Below, piece by piece: positions 35,122 through 44,060 of a stretch of 64,000 bases of DNA. Both the position numbers and the translations under genes were made by a program. The notes beneath the pieces are model-generated. The model worked only from the letters and a program-made list of their open reading frames with translations. It had not been told where the DNA came from and ran no database searches. The stretch covers positions 108,425 through 172,424 of the forward strand of contig NZ_QJJZ01000008.1 in the NCBI RefSeq assembly GCF_003201775.1. The letters run 5' to 3'. This DNA comes from Arenibacter sp. ARW7G5Y1. Lineage in GTDB: Bacteria; Bacteroidota; Bacteroidia; Flavobacteriales; Flavobacteriaceae. The first letter of the stretch is position 1. Each line of letters starts with the position of its first letter.

Positions 35122-36138
35122 ATGGCGAAAAAAACGATAAAAACAGGTATTCTTTCATTCGGAATGTCGGGCACATTATTTCATGCCCCATTTTTGTACG
35201 GGCATCCGGGATTTGAGTTGACGGCAGTTGTTGAAAGAAGTAAAAAATCGGCCCACATAAGTTATCCCAATATTACTAGTTACGATACCGTTGACCAGCT
35301 TATAGCAGATGACGATATTGATCTGGTGGTGGTAAATACGCCCAATTATACACATTTTGAATTTGCCCTAAAAGCGCTCAAAGCTAAAAAGCACGTATTG
35401 GTGGAAAAGCCATTTTGTGTTGGCAGTTCAGAGGCTAAGGAACTTTTTGCGGTAGCAAAAAAAGTGGGTCGTCGTATTCTGCCTTATCAGAACAGGAGAT
35501 ATGATAGTGATTTTCTATCCGTTAAAAAGGTGTTGGAGTCCGGTAAACTTGGATCGTTGGTAGAAGCACATATGCGGTACGATCGGTACCGGCATCATAT
35601 TGGCCCTAAGGTCGCCAAAGAAACCCCGGTACCCGGTAGTGGTCTCATGTACGATCTTGGCCCTCACTTGTTGGACGCCGCCATGGCACTTTTTGGATAC
35701 CCCTTGGAATGGAGTAAGCACACAGGGCAGTTTAGGCCTAAAACCCAGGTGGACGACTATGCGCATATACATTTGTTGTATCCCAAGGGAGTGCAGGTGT
35801 TTATAACAATGAGCATGTTGGTGGTACAGCCACAGGCTGCCTTTGTCCTTAATGGAACCAAAGGTACCTTTGTTAAGTCCCGAACCGATATTCAAGAGCA
35901 GCAGTTGTTGACGGGGATGAGTCCTAGCGATCCTTTATTTGGACTGGAAGAGGCCGATAAATATGGTGTGCTCACTACAATTGGTGGGGAAGGGGAAAAA
36001 CAAATCGAAAAAATTCAATCGGCTAAGGCATCCTATCTTAATTTGTTTGAGGATGTGTATAAGTGCCTTGTTGAAGGGGTTCCATACCCCATTTCCGAAA
36101 AGGATATTATATTACAATTGGGGATTCTGGAAGGGTAA
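35122..36138 (+). CDS. Gfo/Idh/MocA family NAD(P)-dependent oxidoreductase, cytoplasmic
   Basis: The 338-residue protein has the N-terminal Rossmann half (IKTGILSFGMSGTLFHAPFL, VVVNTPNYTHFEFALKAL) and the conserved VLVEKPFCV lysine motif, followed by the C-terminal Gfo/Idh/MocA sandwich (GSGLMYDLGPHLLDAAMALFG with the catalytic His). The start is the ATG at 35122; a TTG lies two codons upstream. No export signal, unlike the two homologues at 39539 and 40901. Substrate unknown. Confidence 0.9.
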   Translation: MAKKTIKTGILSFGMSGTLFHAPFLYGHPGFELTAVVERSKKSAHISYPNITSYDTVDQLIADDDIDLVVVNTPNYTHFEFALKALKAKKHVLVEKPFCVGSSEAKELFAVAKKVGRRILPYQNRRYDSDFLSVKKVLESGKLGSLVEAHMRYDRYRHHIGPKVAKETPVPGSGLMYDLGPHLLDAAMALFGYPLEWSKHTGQFRPKTQVDDYAHIHLLYPKGVQVFITMSMLVVQPQAAFVLNGTKGTFVKSRTDIQEQQLLTGMSPSDPLFGLEEADKYGVLTTIGGEGEKQIEKIQSAKASYLNLFEDVYKCLVEGVPYPISEKDIILQLGILEG

Positions 36139-36345
36139 ACTGGTTTTGATGGCGGTCCGGATATTTTAATTTTATTGGGAGTCACTCCCTTTCCAGGGCA
36201 GGCAATAGGTTCACTCCTTGGATTTTGGATAGTGGTCGGAAGACCCTGTTTAATTAATCGTATCTTTAAATAACAACAAAATAGTGTGCTGTTTTAAAAT
36301 TTAGGTAACTAAGTCATTAAAAATGCTCCATTAAAAAAGCGAACA

Positions 36346-37107
36346 ATGTCTAAATTGCCGGAAGACCACAAGTTTTTAGACCTATCGGATTATGGGAGGC
36401 CGATAGCTAGGCGTATTGCCAGCGCACTTAAAACAACCCCAATTACGCCAATCCACGTTACTTTTGGGTTCCTCATTTCAGGAGTCATAGCTGTTGCGTT
36501 TATGTATTATGGATATAATTGGTATGCCGCCTTGTTTCTTATTTTGAAATCTATTTTGGATGCTGCCGATGGTGAGTTGGCACGGATAAAGGATACACCG
36601 TCCTATACCGGGCGATATTTTGATTCGGTATCGGATATTGTATTGAATATGCTGATATTCCTGGTGCTCTGGAGGATAACCACGGCCGATTTTGGTTTAA
36701 CGTTGCTGGCATTTTTAGGGCTTCAGCTTCAAGGAACACTTTATAACTATTACTATGTAATTTTACGGAATAGGTTTCAGGGGGATGTTACTAGTAGGAT
36801 TTTTGAATCCGGGACCCCGGTAGCAATGCTTGGGGAGCGCCAACGGAATGTGGACGTTCTGTTTTGGTGGTATAAAATACTTTATGGAAGCTTTGATCTT
36901 GTTATCTATAATCTCGATTCGGAGGCGGCGAACGATAGGCGTTTGCCCAATTGGCTAATGACGGCCGTTTCCACCTTTGGGCTTGGGTTTCAACTCTTAA
37001 TAATAAGTGTATTGCTTGTTTTGGGGTGGGCAGATTACATTGTACCTTTTTTTATTGTTTACTCTATATTTATTTTTTTGTTTATCGCCATTAGGAAGGC
37101 GCTATAA
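36346..37107 (+). CDS. CDP-alcohol phosphatidyltransferase family protein
   Basis: The 253-residue polytopic protein has the CDP-alcohol phosphotransferase signature D-x2-DG-x2-AR-x8-G-x3-D-x3-D in DAADGELARIKDTPSYTGRYFDSVSD (about residues 71-96). The enzyme swaps CMP of a CDP-alcohol for an alcohol acceptor in lipid synthesis; the substrate is unknown. The preceding 207 bp are gene-free. It is about 210 bp from the LacI gene and not obviously part of that run. Confidence 0.88.
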   Translation: MSKLPEDHKFLDLSDYGRPIARRIASALKTTPITPIHVTFGFLISGVIAVAFMYYGYNWYAALFLILKSILDAADGELARIKDTPSYTGRYFDSVSDIVLNMLIFLVLWRITTADFGLTLLAFLGLQLQGTLYNYYYVILRNRFQGDVTSRIFESGTPVAMLGERQRNVDVLFWWYKILYGSFDLVIYNLDSEAANDRRLPNWLMTAVSTFGLGFQLLIISVLLVLGWADYIVPFFIVYSIFIFLFIAIRKAL

Positions 37108-37170
37108 GGTAGTCACTTCTCAACATTTTGCCCTTGTTATTTAAAAACAAATAGGACTAACCCCTATGGT

Positions 37171-37184
37171 GTGTGCTTACACAC
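37171..37184. promoter_or_regulatory. Candidate operator 1, GTGTG-CTTA-CACAC
   Basis: A perfect 5 bp inverted repeat with a 4-base centre, followed by TTTT. The same element with centre CCTA is at 37260-37273. Start-to-start spacing is 89 bp. Two near-identical palindromes in front of a LacI-family gene suggest autoregulation. Confidence 0.6.
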
Positions 37185-37252
37185 TTTTGTGTATTTATTA
37201 TGTAATTTGCTGTTATTTTTGTATAATTTAGTGCGAATATCATTATAATTTT

Positions 37253-37260
37253 TATATTTG
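37253..37260 (+). promoter_or_regulatory. -7 element TATATTTG directly abutting operator 2
   Basis: TATATTTG fits TAnnTTTG and its last G is the first base of operator 2. Binding of a repressor there would overlap the start of transcription. The -33 TTG is not evident. Confidence 0.5.
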
Positions 37261-37273
37261 TGTGCCTACACAC
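37260..37273. promoter_or_regulatory. Candidate operator 2, GTGTG-CCTA-CACAC
   Basis: Same palindrome as at 37171-37184 apart from one centre base, also followed by a T-run. It lies 46 bp upstream of the LacI-type gene and overlaps its predicted transcription start. Confidence 0.62.
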
Positions 37274-37319
37274 TTTTTTTAATTATTAAATATCATGTAT
37301 TTGACAGGGCCAATTTACA

Positions 37320-38387
37320 ATGGTAAAAAATAAAAAGACCACTATACAGGATCTGGCGGACTATGCCAATGTTTCCATTGGAACCATTGACAGGGTATTG
37401 CACAATAGGGGGAAGGTCTCTTTGGCCAAAAGAAAAAAAGTGGAAGAGGCCATTGAGAAATTGAATTTTAATCCCAATCTCCTCGCAAGAACATTGGCTT
37501 TGGGTAGGCAGTTCACAATTTTTAGTCTGTTTCCGGAAGCAACTTCTTCCCAAAGTTATTGGACTTTGCCGAAAATAGGGGTAGATCAGGGAGTGGAGGT
37601 TTATAGGGATTTTGGATTGGAGCTGGGCTCCTATGAGTACAGTTTGTTCGACGAATCCAGTTTTGTCAAAAATGCCGAGACCATCCTTGGGAAAAATCCA
37701 AGTGGTGTAATTTTGGCCCCACTTTTTGAAAAGGAAAGTTTGTGGTTTGTGAATAAGCTCCAGGAAAGGAATATTCCTTATGTCTTTATTGATGCCAACA
37801 TCCCCAATAAGAAAAACCTAAGTTATATTGGCCCCGACTTAAAGGGTAGTGGATATATAGCGGGAAAATTATTGAATTCAATTTTAGGTCCCACCGAGGA
37901 TATTCTTGTTGTAAACTTGGTAAAGGGGCTGGAGAATAGTGCCCACACAGGAACTGTGGAAAAAGGGTTTAGGGAGTTCTTTAAAAGCAACACGGTATTA
38001 AACAGCAGGAAAATAAATTCGATTACCATACCCACAACCCTGGAAGCAGAAGTGAATAGGGAGCTTACCAAATACTATATTAAAAATCCAGGAACCAAAG
38101 GAGTGTTTGTAAGTAATTCCAGGGCACATCTAATTTCTAGGTACCACGCCCTGCACGAATTGGACATAAAGGTGGTGGGGTTTGATACTGTCCCTGGAAA
38201 TGTGGCTGAATTAAAGAATGGAAATATCGATTATATTATTTCTCAAAGACCTGTTTTTCAAGGGGTAACGGCGGTCAAGACTTTGTTCGATTTTTTTGTG
38301 TATAAAAAATCGCCCGCCGCTGTACAGTATGTGCCTCTGGATATAATTATTAAGGAAAACGTAGATTATTATATTAATTTTCAATAA
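37320..38387 (+). CDS. LacI family transcriptional regulator
   Basis: The 355-residue protein has a LacI-type helix-turn-helix at the N-terminus (TTIQDLADYANVSIGTIDRVLHNRGKVS, about 7-34), the hinge segment FNPNLLARTLALG and a periplasmic-binding-protein-like effector domain (GVILAPLFEKESL, IPYVFIDANIPNKKNLSYIGPDLKGSGYIAGKLL). Effector domains of this type bind sugars. It heads a same-strand run of sugar-metabolism genes; the next start lies 9 bp after its stop. Paired palindromes precede it. Confidence 0.93.
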   Translation: MVKNKKTTIQDLADYANVSIGTIDRVLHNRGKVSLAKRKKVEEAIEKLNFNPNLLARTLALGRQFTIFSLFPEATSSQSYWTLPKIGVDQGVEVYRDFGLELGSYEYSLFDESSFVKNAETILGKNPSGVILAPLFEKESLWFVNKLQERNIPYVFIDANIPNKKNLSYIGPDLKGSGYIAGKLLNSILGPTEDILVVNLVKGLENSAHTGTVEKGFREFFKSNTVLNSRKINSITIPTTLEAEVNRELTKYYIKNPGTKGVFVSNSRAHLISRYHALHELDIKVVGFDTVPGNVAELKNGNIDYIISQRPVFQGVTAVKTLFDFFVYKKSPAAVQYVPLDIIIKENVDYYINFQ

Positions 38388-38396
38388 GCCTAAGGA

Positions 38397-39482
38397 ATGA
38401 AAAAAGAAATTAAATTGGGGTTGCCCGTTTGCACGCTTTTGCTGTTGTTGCTCGGTTCTTGTGGAAATAGTAAGTCCAATAAGAACAAGGCAGATTCTGC
38501 GCAAGAAGTGGAAAAACCAGCTATTAGGGTGGAAAATAAAGTGTCCGAACAAAAAGTGGATGTCTACTTTGGGGATGAATTATTTACTTCCTACATCTAC
38601 CCTGATAATATTATGAAGCCGTGTTTGTGGCCCATAGTGACATCGGAAGGTACGGAAATTACGCGAAAATATCCCTTGAAGAGCGTAGCCGGAGAGCGTG
38701 CAGATCATCCGCACCACATTGGAATGTGGATGAATTACGGAGATGTAAACGGTATTGATTATTGGGGGCATTCAGAGGCTACCCCGAAAGATAGGAAGGA
38801 ATTTAGTGGCGTAATTAGGCATCAAGAGGTGGTTGGGACCAAGGCTGATGATAGCAAAGGGACCATTCGCGTCAAAACCAAGTGGGAAGCTGGCGGTCGG
38901 ACCCAAATTACGGAAGACATAGATCTTCACTTTATGGATAGGGGCAAGGTCAGGATCATTGATTGGATAAGTACATGGACGGCCCAAGAGGATATTTTAT
39001 TCAAAGATACCAAGGAAGGTATGTTTGCCATTAGGGTGAGTCGTGAACTGGAACTGCCATCGGACGATCCACTAATGCTAACGGATGCACATGGAAATCC
39101 TGAAACTATCAAAGTAATTAATAATGATGTGGTTTCGGGAGATTATCTAAGCAGTGAAGGAATTACCGGTGGGGATGTTTGGGGTACCCGCGCCAAATGG
39201 ATGAAACTTTTTGGAAAATATAAAGACGAAAAAGTTGCCGTGGTGATTCTGGACCATAAAAAGAATCCGGGTTATCCGGCCTATTGGCATGCCCGAGGCT
39301 ATGGCCTTTTTGCCGTAAACCCATTGGGGCAGCATGTATTTTCGGACGGCAAGGAATCAATGAACCTGAGCTTAAAGAAGGGCGATTCTGTTCGTTTCGC
39401 GTTTCGCACCTTAGTGTGTTCGGGGGAAGTTTCCAACGAGGAAATCAATAAACTTGGGCTGGAATTTTCCAATCTGTACTAG
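38397..39482 (+). CDS. DUF6807 (PmoA-like) family lipoprotein
   Basis: The 361-residue protein has a type II signal (LLLLLGSC, Cys22) and the DUF6807 fold with hallmark HPHHIGMWMNYGDVNGIDYWGHSEATP and, near the end, YPAYWHARGYGLFAVNPLGQHVF. Members sit in sugar loci of Bacteroidota and Planctomycetes with Gfo/Idh/MocA and DUF1080 genes; the biochemical role is not settled. It lies nine bases after the lacI-type gene, so it belongs to the regulated run. Confidence 0.88.
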   Translation: MKKEIKLGLPVCTLLLLLLGSCGNSKSNKNKADSAQEVEKPAIRVENKVSEQKVDVYFGDELFTSYIYPDNIMKPCLWPIVTSEGTEITRKYPLKSVAGERADHPHHIGMWMNYGDVNGIDYWGHSEATPKDRKEFSGVIRHQEVVGTKADDSKGTIRVKTKWEAGGRTQITEDIDLHFMDRGKVRIIDWISTWTAQEDILFKDTKEGMFAIRVSRELELPSDDPLMLTDAHGNPETIKVINNDVVSGDYLSSEGITGGDVWGTRAKWMKLFGKYKDEKVAVVILDHKKNPGYPAYWHARGYGLFAVNPLGQHVFSDGKESMNLSLKKGDSVRFAFRTLVCSGEVSNEEINKLGLEFSNLY

Positions 39483-39538
39483 CCCTTTTTAAGTAAATAG
39501 GAGATAAACAATACAATAAATTATCATATTTGGATAGC

Positions 39539-40891
39539 ATGGAAACAAATTCAAACTCGAGAAGAAGTTTTATAAAAAAAACGGCTGCCAGTTCGGCCCT
39601 AATTGCGGCCGCAGGAATGCTACCTCAATTTAGCGCTAAAAGCTATGCGCGAATTCTAGGTGCCAACGACCGAATTAATGTCTCCATGATGGGGGTCAAT
39701 AGTAGGGGAAAGGCATTGGCGCAAAATTTTGCAAGCCAAAAGAACAGTGAGGTAATCCATGTCTGTGATGTGGATAGTAGGGCTATAATGAATTGTGTGT
39801 CCGCCGTTAAAAAAAGGCAGGGAAGGGATCCGAAAACTTATGCCGATTTCCGCAAGTCCTTGGAAAGTAGGGATGTAGACGCCATGGTAATTGCCGCACC
39901 CGATCATTGGCACGCTCCGGCATCGCTCCTGGCCATGGAGGCAGGAAAACATGTGTATGTAGAAAAACCATGTAGCCACAACCCCAATGAGGGAGAAATT
40001 TTGGTGCAGGCCGCAAAGAAATATGGAAAGGTGATTCAAATGGGGAACCAGCGCCGCTCTTGGCCCAATGTGGTCGAAGGTATAAATGCCTTGAAGTCCG
40101 GTGCCATAGGACGGGTATATTTTGGTAAGGGTTGGTATACCAATAACCGGCAATCCATTGGAATAGGGAAGGAGGTTGAGGTTCCCAAGTGGTTGGACTG
40201 GGATCTTTGGCAAGGTCCGGCCCCTAGAAAAAATTATAAGGACAATATTGTGCATTACAATTGGCATTGGCTATGGCATTGGGGTACGGGGGAAGCCCTT
40301 AATAACGGTACCCATATGATAGATTTACTGCGTTGGGGTATGCAGGTGGACTATCCGATAAAGGTGAGTTCCAACGGTGGTAGGTATAGGTACCAGGACG
40401 ATTGGGAGACGCCGGACACCCAAGTGATTAATTTGGATTTTGCAGACGGAATGTCCATGTCGTGGGAAGGTAGAAGCTGTAACGGAAACCCTATAGAAGG
40501 TAGTGCTGTAGGAGTAATGTTCTATGGGGAAAACGGTAGTATGCTTATCCCTGGAGGCAATAGCTATTCCATTTTCGATTTGGAGGGAAAACTGGTAAAA
40601 GAAGTGAAAAATACCCAAGAAATAGATCCTAGAAACAATTCCAATCCTGCCGAACTTTTGGATGCCTTGCACATACAAAACATGTTCGACGCCATTTTGA
40701 GCGGGTCCAGCCTGAATGCTGATATAGACTCGGGACATAAAAGTACCTTGTTGGTGCAGCTGGGAAATATAGCACAGCGTACCGGTAGGTCGTTGAATAT
40801 AGATTCCAGGAATGGACATATTCTGGAGGATAATGATGCTCAAAAATTATGGAGCCGTTCTTATGAAAAAGGATGGGAAATGAAATTATAA
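39539..40891 (+). CDS. Exported Gfo/Idh/MocA oxidoreductase (Tat-type signal), 450 aa
   Basis: The N-terminus NSRRSFIKKTAASSALIAAA is a twin-arginine-type signal (RRSFIKK). A Rossmann domain (INVSMMGVNSRGKALAQNF, VIHVCDVDSRA, VIAAPDHWHAPASLLAM) with the EKP motif (YVEKPCSHNP) and a C-terminal sandwich (GTHMIDLLRWGM with catalytic His) follow. Family members oxidise or rearrange sugars with tightly held NAD(H). The start is the ATG at 39539; TTG at 39530 would add three residues. It ends 9 bp before the next homologue. Confidence 0.92.
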   Translation: METNSNSRRSFIKKTAASSALIAAAGMLPQFSAKSYARILGANDRINVSMMGVNSRGKALAQNFASQKNSEVIHVCDVDSRAIMNCVSAVKKRQGRDPKTYADFRKSLESRDVDAMVIAAPDHWHAPASLLAMEAGKHVYVEKPCSHNPNEGEILVQAAKKYGKVIQMGNQRRSWPNVVEGINALKSGAIGRVYFGKGWYTNNRQSIGIGKEVEVPKWLDWDLWQGPAPRKNYKDNIVHYNWHWLWHWGTGEALNNGTHMIDLLRWGMQVDYPIKVSSNGGRYRYQDDWETPDTQVINLDFADGMSMSWEGRSCNGNPIEGSAVGVMFYGENGSMLIPGGNSYSIFDLEGKLVKEVKNTQEIDPRNNSNPAELLDALHIQNMFDAILSGSSLNADIDSGHKSTLLVQLGNIAQRTGRSLNIDSRNGHILEDNDAQKLWSRSYEKGWEMKL

Positions 40892-40900
40892 AATATAAAT

Positions 40901-41896
40901 ATGGCAAATAGAAGATCGTTTTTGGAAAAGTTGGGCAAAGGGGCAGCCTTTTCAACATTGGCCCTGTCCGTACCCACAACTATGTTTTCACAATTGAAAT
41001 CAGGAGAAAACCTGAAAAAGAAAACAAAAATTATTGGAATTATTGGTGCTGAAAACTCGCATACTAGAGGTTTTGGGAAAATGTTCAATAAAGATAAGGA
41101 GTTTCCTGGATGGGAAGTTAAATTCGTTTGGGGGGAAAAAGACGAGTATGCCCAACTGGCTAAAGATGAGGGGGGTATTCCTATTATAGTAAAGGATCCT
41201 TTGGAAATGATGGGCAAGATAGACGCGTTGATCGTAGACCATAGACATGGCGACCTTCATCTGGATGCGGCCCTACCCTTTGTAAAGGCGGGAATCCCCA
41301 CCTTTGTGGACAAGCCTTTTTGTTATAGCAGTCAGGCCGCAAAATTGTTTCTGGAAATGGCGAGATCTGTCGGTACTCCGGTAACATCCTATAGTTCCAT
41401 AGCGCATAGCCACGGTACGGATGATATGAGGAAGCAATTGGAAGAAATGAAGGAAATAAATCAAATTACCTGTTATGGGAAGGCAGATATTAATTCTATT
41501 TATGGAGGCTTTTTCTTTTACGGGGTACATTTGGTAGAACCTCTTATCTATCTTTTTGACGAGAAAATTGTTTCCGCGAAGTTCAACAAAAATGAAAAGG
41601 AAAACCTAAACAGTACTGCCAGCTTGATATTTGAAAACGGAAGGATGGCTACTTTGGTAATTACTACCAAAAAGTACGGGTGGCAGACCTTTGTTGAAAC
41701 CGAGGAAGGAGTGGTGGAATTAAAGTCGCGAGTGAAAACCGTTGGTCCCGATAAAAATTATGTAGACATGGTAACCATGTTCAGTACCGGTAAGGAACCC
41801 CGCAGCCATGAGAGTATCATACATGGTATTGCCGTTCTGGAAGCGCTTCAAAAATCCATAATTTCCGGTAAGTGGGAATCCGTAGAACTAGGATGA
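40901..41896 (+). CDS. Exported Gfo/Idh/MocA oxidoreductase, 331 aa
   Basis: The N-terminus ANRRSFLEKLGKGAAFSTLAL carries RRSFLEK and a hydrophobic stretch, again Tat-like. The NAD domain IIGIIGAENSHTRGFGKMF is atypical (GAENS instead of GxGxxG), with VDKPF as the EKP motif and GVHLVEPLIYLFDEK in the C-terminal domain. It is more diverged and shorter than its neighbour, so a distinct substrate or partner role is likely. Its stop overlaps the start of the DUF1080 gene. Confidence 0.88.
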   Translation: MANRRSFLEKLGKGAAFSTLALSVPTTMFSQLKSGENLKKKTKIIGIIGAENSHTRGFGKMFNKDKEFPGWEVKFVWGEKDEYAQLAKDEGGIPIIVKDPLEMMGKIDALIVDHRHGDLHLDAALPFVKAGIPTFVDKPFCYSSQAAKLFLEMARSVGTPVTSYSSIAHSHGTDDMRKQLEEMKEINQITCYGKADINSIYGGFFFYGVHLVEPLIYLFDEKIVSAKFNKNEKENLNSTASLIFENGRMATLVITTKKYGWQTFVETEEGVVELKSRVKTVGPDKNYVDMVTMFSTGKEPRSHESIIHGIAVLEALQKSIISGKWESVELG

Positions 41897-42711
41897 TGAT
41901 GTATAATAAGCAGTCGTATCCATTGTTTTGGACAGTGGCTATAATATGCGCCTTGGTGTTTCTTGGGTGCAAGAACAAAAAGACAAAGATAGCAAAGGAG
42001 TCAGGGACGCCCATTGTACTTAATAATAGTCTAACAGATTTGGAGAAGGAGCAGGGCTGGGAGCTGCTTTTTAACGGAGTATCCCTGAATGGTTGGCAAG
42101 GTTTGGGTAGAGAGGATGTTCAAAGCGAACTGTGGAAAGTTGAGGATGGTACCATACGAAAACTGAATAGTGGCGAGGTTCCTTCCATGCCCGATGGCCA
42201 ACCCATGGAGGGTGGCGATTTAATGACCGTGGATACTTTTGAGAATTATGAATTGTATTTTGAATGGAAAATATTAAAAGCGGGGAACACAGGCTTAAAG
42301 TACAATGTGTCCGAGGAAATGTCGCAAAAGTTCGGTTCCCAATATGCTGCCCTTGGGTTTGAATACCAATTGCTGGATGATTCGGATACCCTTTATGCAG
42401 GCAAATTAAAGCCTTCCCAATACACTGGGAGCCTTTATGATTTGATTGCAGCTGAAAACGCAATGGTAAGACCAATTGGGGAGTTTAACTCTAGTCGCAT
42501 ATTGATCAATGACAAACACGTGGAGCACTGGCTAAACGGAAAAAAGGTAGTTTCTTATGAATTTGGGTCCCAGCATTTGGATTCCTTGTTTAAAAAGAGC
42601 AAATATGTCGATATCCCAGGGTTTTTGGATAAGAGAAATGGCCATATTGTGCTACAAAACCATAAGGACGATGCCTGGTTTAGGAATATCAAGATTCGTA
42701 GAATTAAATAG
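41893..42711 (+). CDS. DUF1080 (3-keto-disaccharide hydrolase type) lipoprotein
   Basis: The 272-residue protein has a lipoprotein signal (VFLGC) and a concanavalin-like DUF1080 fold: GWELLFNGVSLNGWQGLG, LMTVDTFENYELYFEWKILKAGNTGLKYNVSE, EHWLNGKKVVSYEFGS, and GHIVLQNHKDDAWFRNIKIRRI at the end. Some family members cleave 3-keto glycosides formed by Gfo/Idh/MocA dehydrogenases, which matches the gene order. The start overlaps the previous stop in ATGATGATG (41893 or 41899). Confidence 0.9.
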   Translation: MMMYNKQSYPLFWTVAIICALVFLGCKNKKTKIAKESGTPIVLNNSLTDLEKEQGWELLFNGVSLNGWQGLGREDVQSELWKVEDGTIRKLNSGEVPSMPDGQPMEGGDLMTVDTFENYELYFEWKILKAGNTGLKYNVSEEMSQKFGSQYAALGFEYQLLDDSDTLYAGKLKPSQYTGSLYDLIAAENAMVRPIGEFNSSRILINDKHVEHWLNGKKVVSYEFGSQHLDSLFKKSKYVDIPGFLDKRNGHIVLQNHKDDAWFRNIKIRRIK

Positions 42712-42772
42712 GTTGATTAGTTTTTAGATAAAATTGATTCTGGTCAGTTAAGTGTAAAATCAATAAATAGTT

Positions 42773-43990
42773 ATGAAATTTAAATATACACCCATTATAG
42801 TGCTGTTCTTTTTTAGTAATATGGCAATATCACAATCCAAGGATGCCCAGGCAATAGAGGGTGTTTTGTATTCCGATGAAGGATGGGTTTCCCTTTCTAC
42901 CAATACAGGAAAGATTTCGGGAATAAACCGCCTTGACAAAGAGGCCAATGTTTCAAAAATGTATATGTCCCCTGGCTTGATCGATGTCCAGATCAATGGC
43001 TTTATGGGGGTCGATTTTTCTGGTCCCGATCTTACCGTTGAAGGAATACGGAAGGCTACCAAGGCTTTGTGGAAGGTTGGGGTCACCACCTATTTCCCGA
43101 CTATCATTACGAGCGATTTCAAGAGGATGAAAAAGAATTTTGCCATTCTGGCACAGGCACAAAAAGATCCGGAAATAGGAGCTTCCATTCCCGGTTTTCA
43201 TTTGGAAGGTCCTTACATATCTCCACTGCCGGGATTTAGGGGAGCGCATTTGGAGAAGTACATAAAAAATCCGGACTGGGAAGAATTTCAGGAATTACAA
43301 AGGGCGGCCAACAACGGTATAAAGTTAATAACCTTGGCCCCTGAATTGGAAGGTGCCATTCCCTTTATCCGCAATTGTGTAGCCAATGGTATTATAGTGG
43401 CACTTGGCCATCACAATGGAAGTGCCAAAGATATAGAACGTGCCATAGATGCAGGGGCTAAAATGGCCACCCATTTGGGCAACGGTTGTGCCAACGAGAT
43501 CAACAGACATCATAATCCGCTTTGGCCGCAGTTGGCCGATGATAGGATTACGCCCAGTATTATAGCGGACGGATTTCATTTGACCAAGGAGGAAGTACGG
43601 AGTTTTTATAAGGTAAAAGGCCCCAATAAAACTATTTTGGTATCTGATGCCTTGGATCTGGCAGGCTTGCCACCAGGAGAATATACCCGAGGTGAACGTA
43701 CCCTATTGCTGACCCCCAATGTGGTGAAATTGCCCAAGGAAAATGTACTGGCCGGGGCGGCATCACCAATTAGTGCCTGTGTAGGTGTAATTATGGATTA
43801 TACACAATGCACTCTTAAAGATGCCATTCAAATGGCAAGTACAAATCCCGCAGAATTGTTCTCATTAAATGACCTAGGCGAAATAGGACAAGGAAAAAGG
43901 GCAGACCTTATACTTTTTCAGCTTGAAGATAAGAAGGTGGTTATATATAAAACATTTGTGTCCGGAGAATTGGTTTATTCCAAGGAGTAG
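42773..43990 (+). CDS. Signal-peptide-bearing NagA-like N-acetyl-sugar deacetylase
   Basis: The 405-residue amidohydrolase has the NagA layout: DVQINGF (Gln73, Asn75, as in E. coli NagA), metal ligand Glu145 in FHLEGPY, His213 in LGHHNGS, His234 in THLGNGC and Asp292 in VSDALDLAG. Unusually it starts with an export signal (MKFKYTPIIVLFFFSNMAIS), which cytosolic GlcNAc-6-phosphate deacetylases lack. A periplasmic location argues for an unphosphorylated N-acetylamino sugar. The phosphate-binding region is also changed (INRHHNPLWPQ). Substrate is inference. Confidence 0.85.
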   Translation: MKFKYTPIIVLFFFSNMAISQSKDAQAIEGVLYSDEGWVSLSTNTGKISGINRLDKEANVSKMYMSPGLIDVQINGFMGVDFSGPDLTVEGIRKATKALWKVGVTTYFPTIITSDFKRMKKNFAILAQAQKDPEIGASIPGFHLEGPYISPLPGFRGAHLEKYIKNPDWEEFQELQRAANNGIKLITLAPELEGAIPFIRNCVANGIIVALGHHNGSAKDIERAIDAGAKMATHLGNGCANEINRHHNPLWPQLADDRITPSIIADGFHLTKEEVRSFYKVKGPNKTILVSDALDLAGLPPGEYTRGERTLLLTPNVVKLPKENVLAGAASPISACVGVIMDYTQCTLKDAIQMASTNPAELFSLNDLGEIGQGKRADLILFQLEDKKVVIYKTFVSGELVYSKE

Positions 43991-44060
43991 TTCCTTGTTG
44001 TCTTCCATAATGTTCGATTTAGAGGGACTTGTTTAAAAATTGATTATTTAAAAGCAGTAT

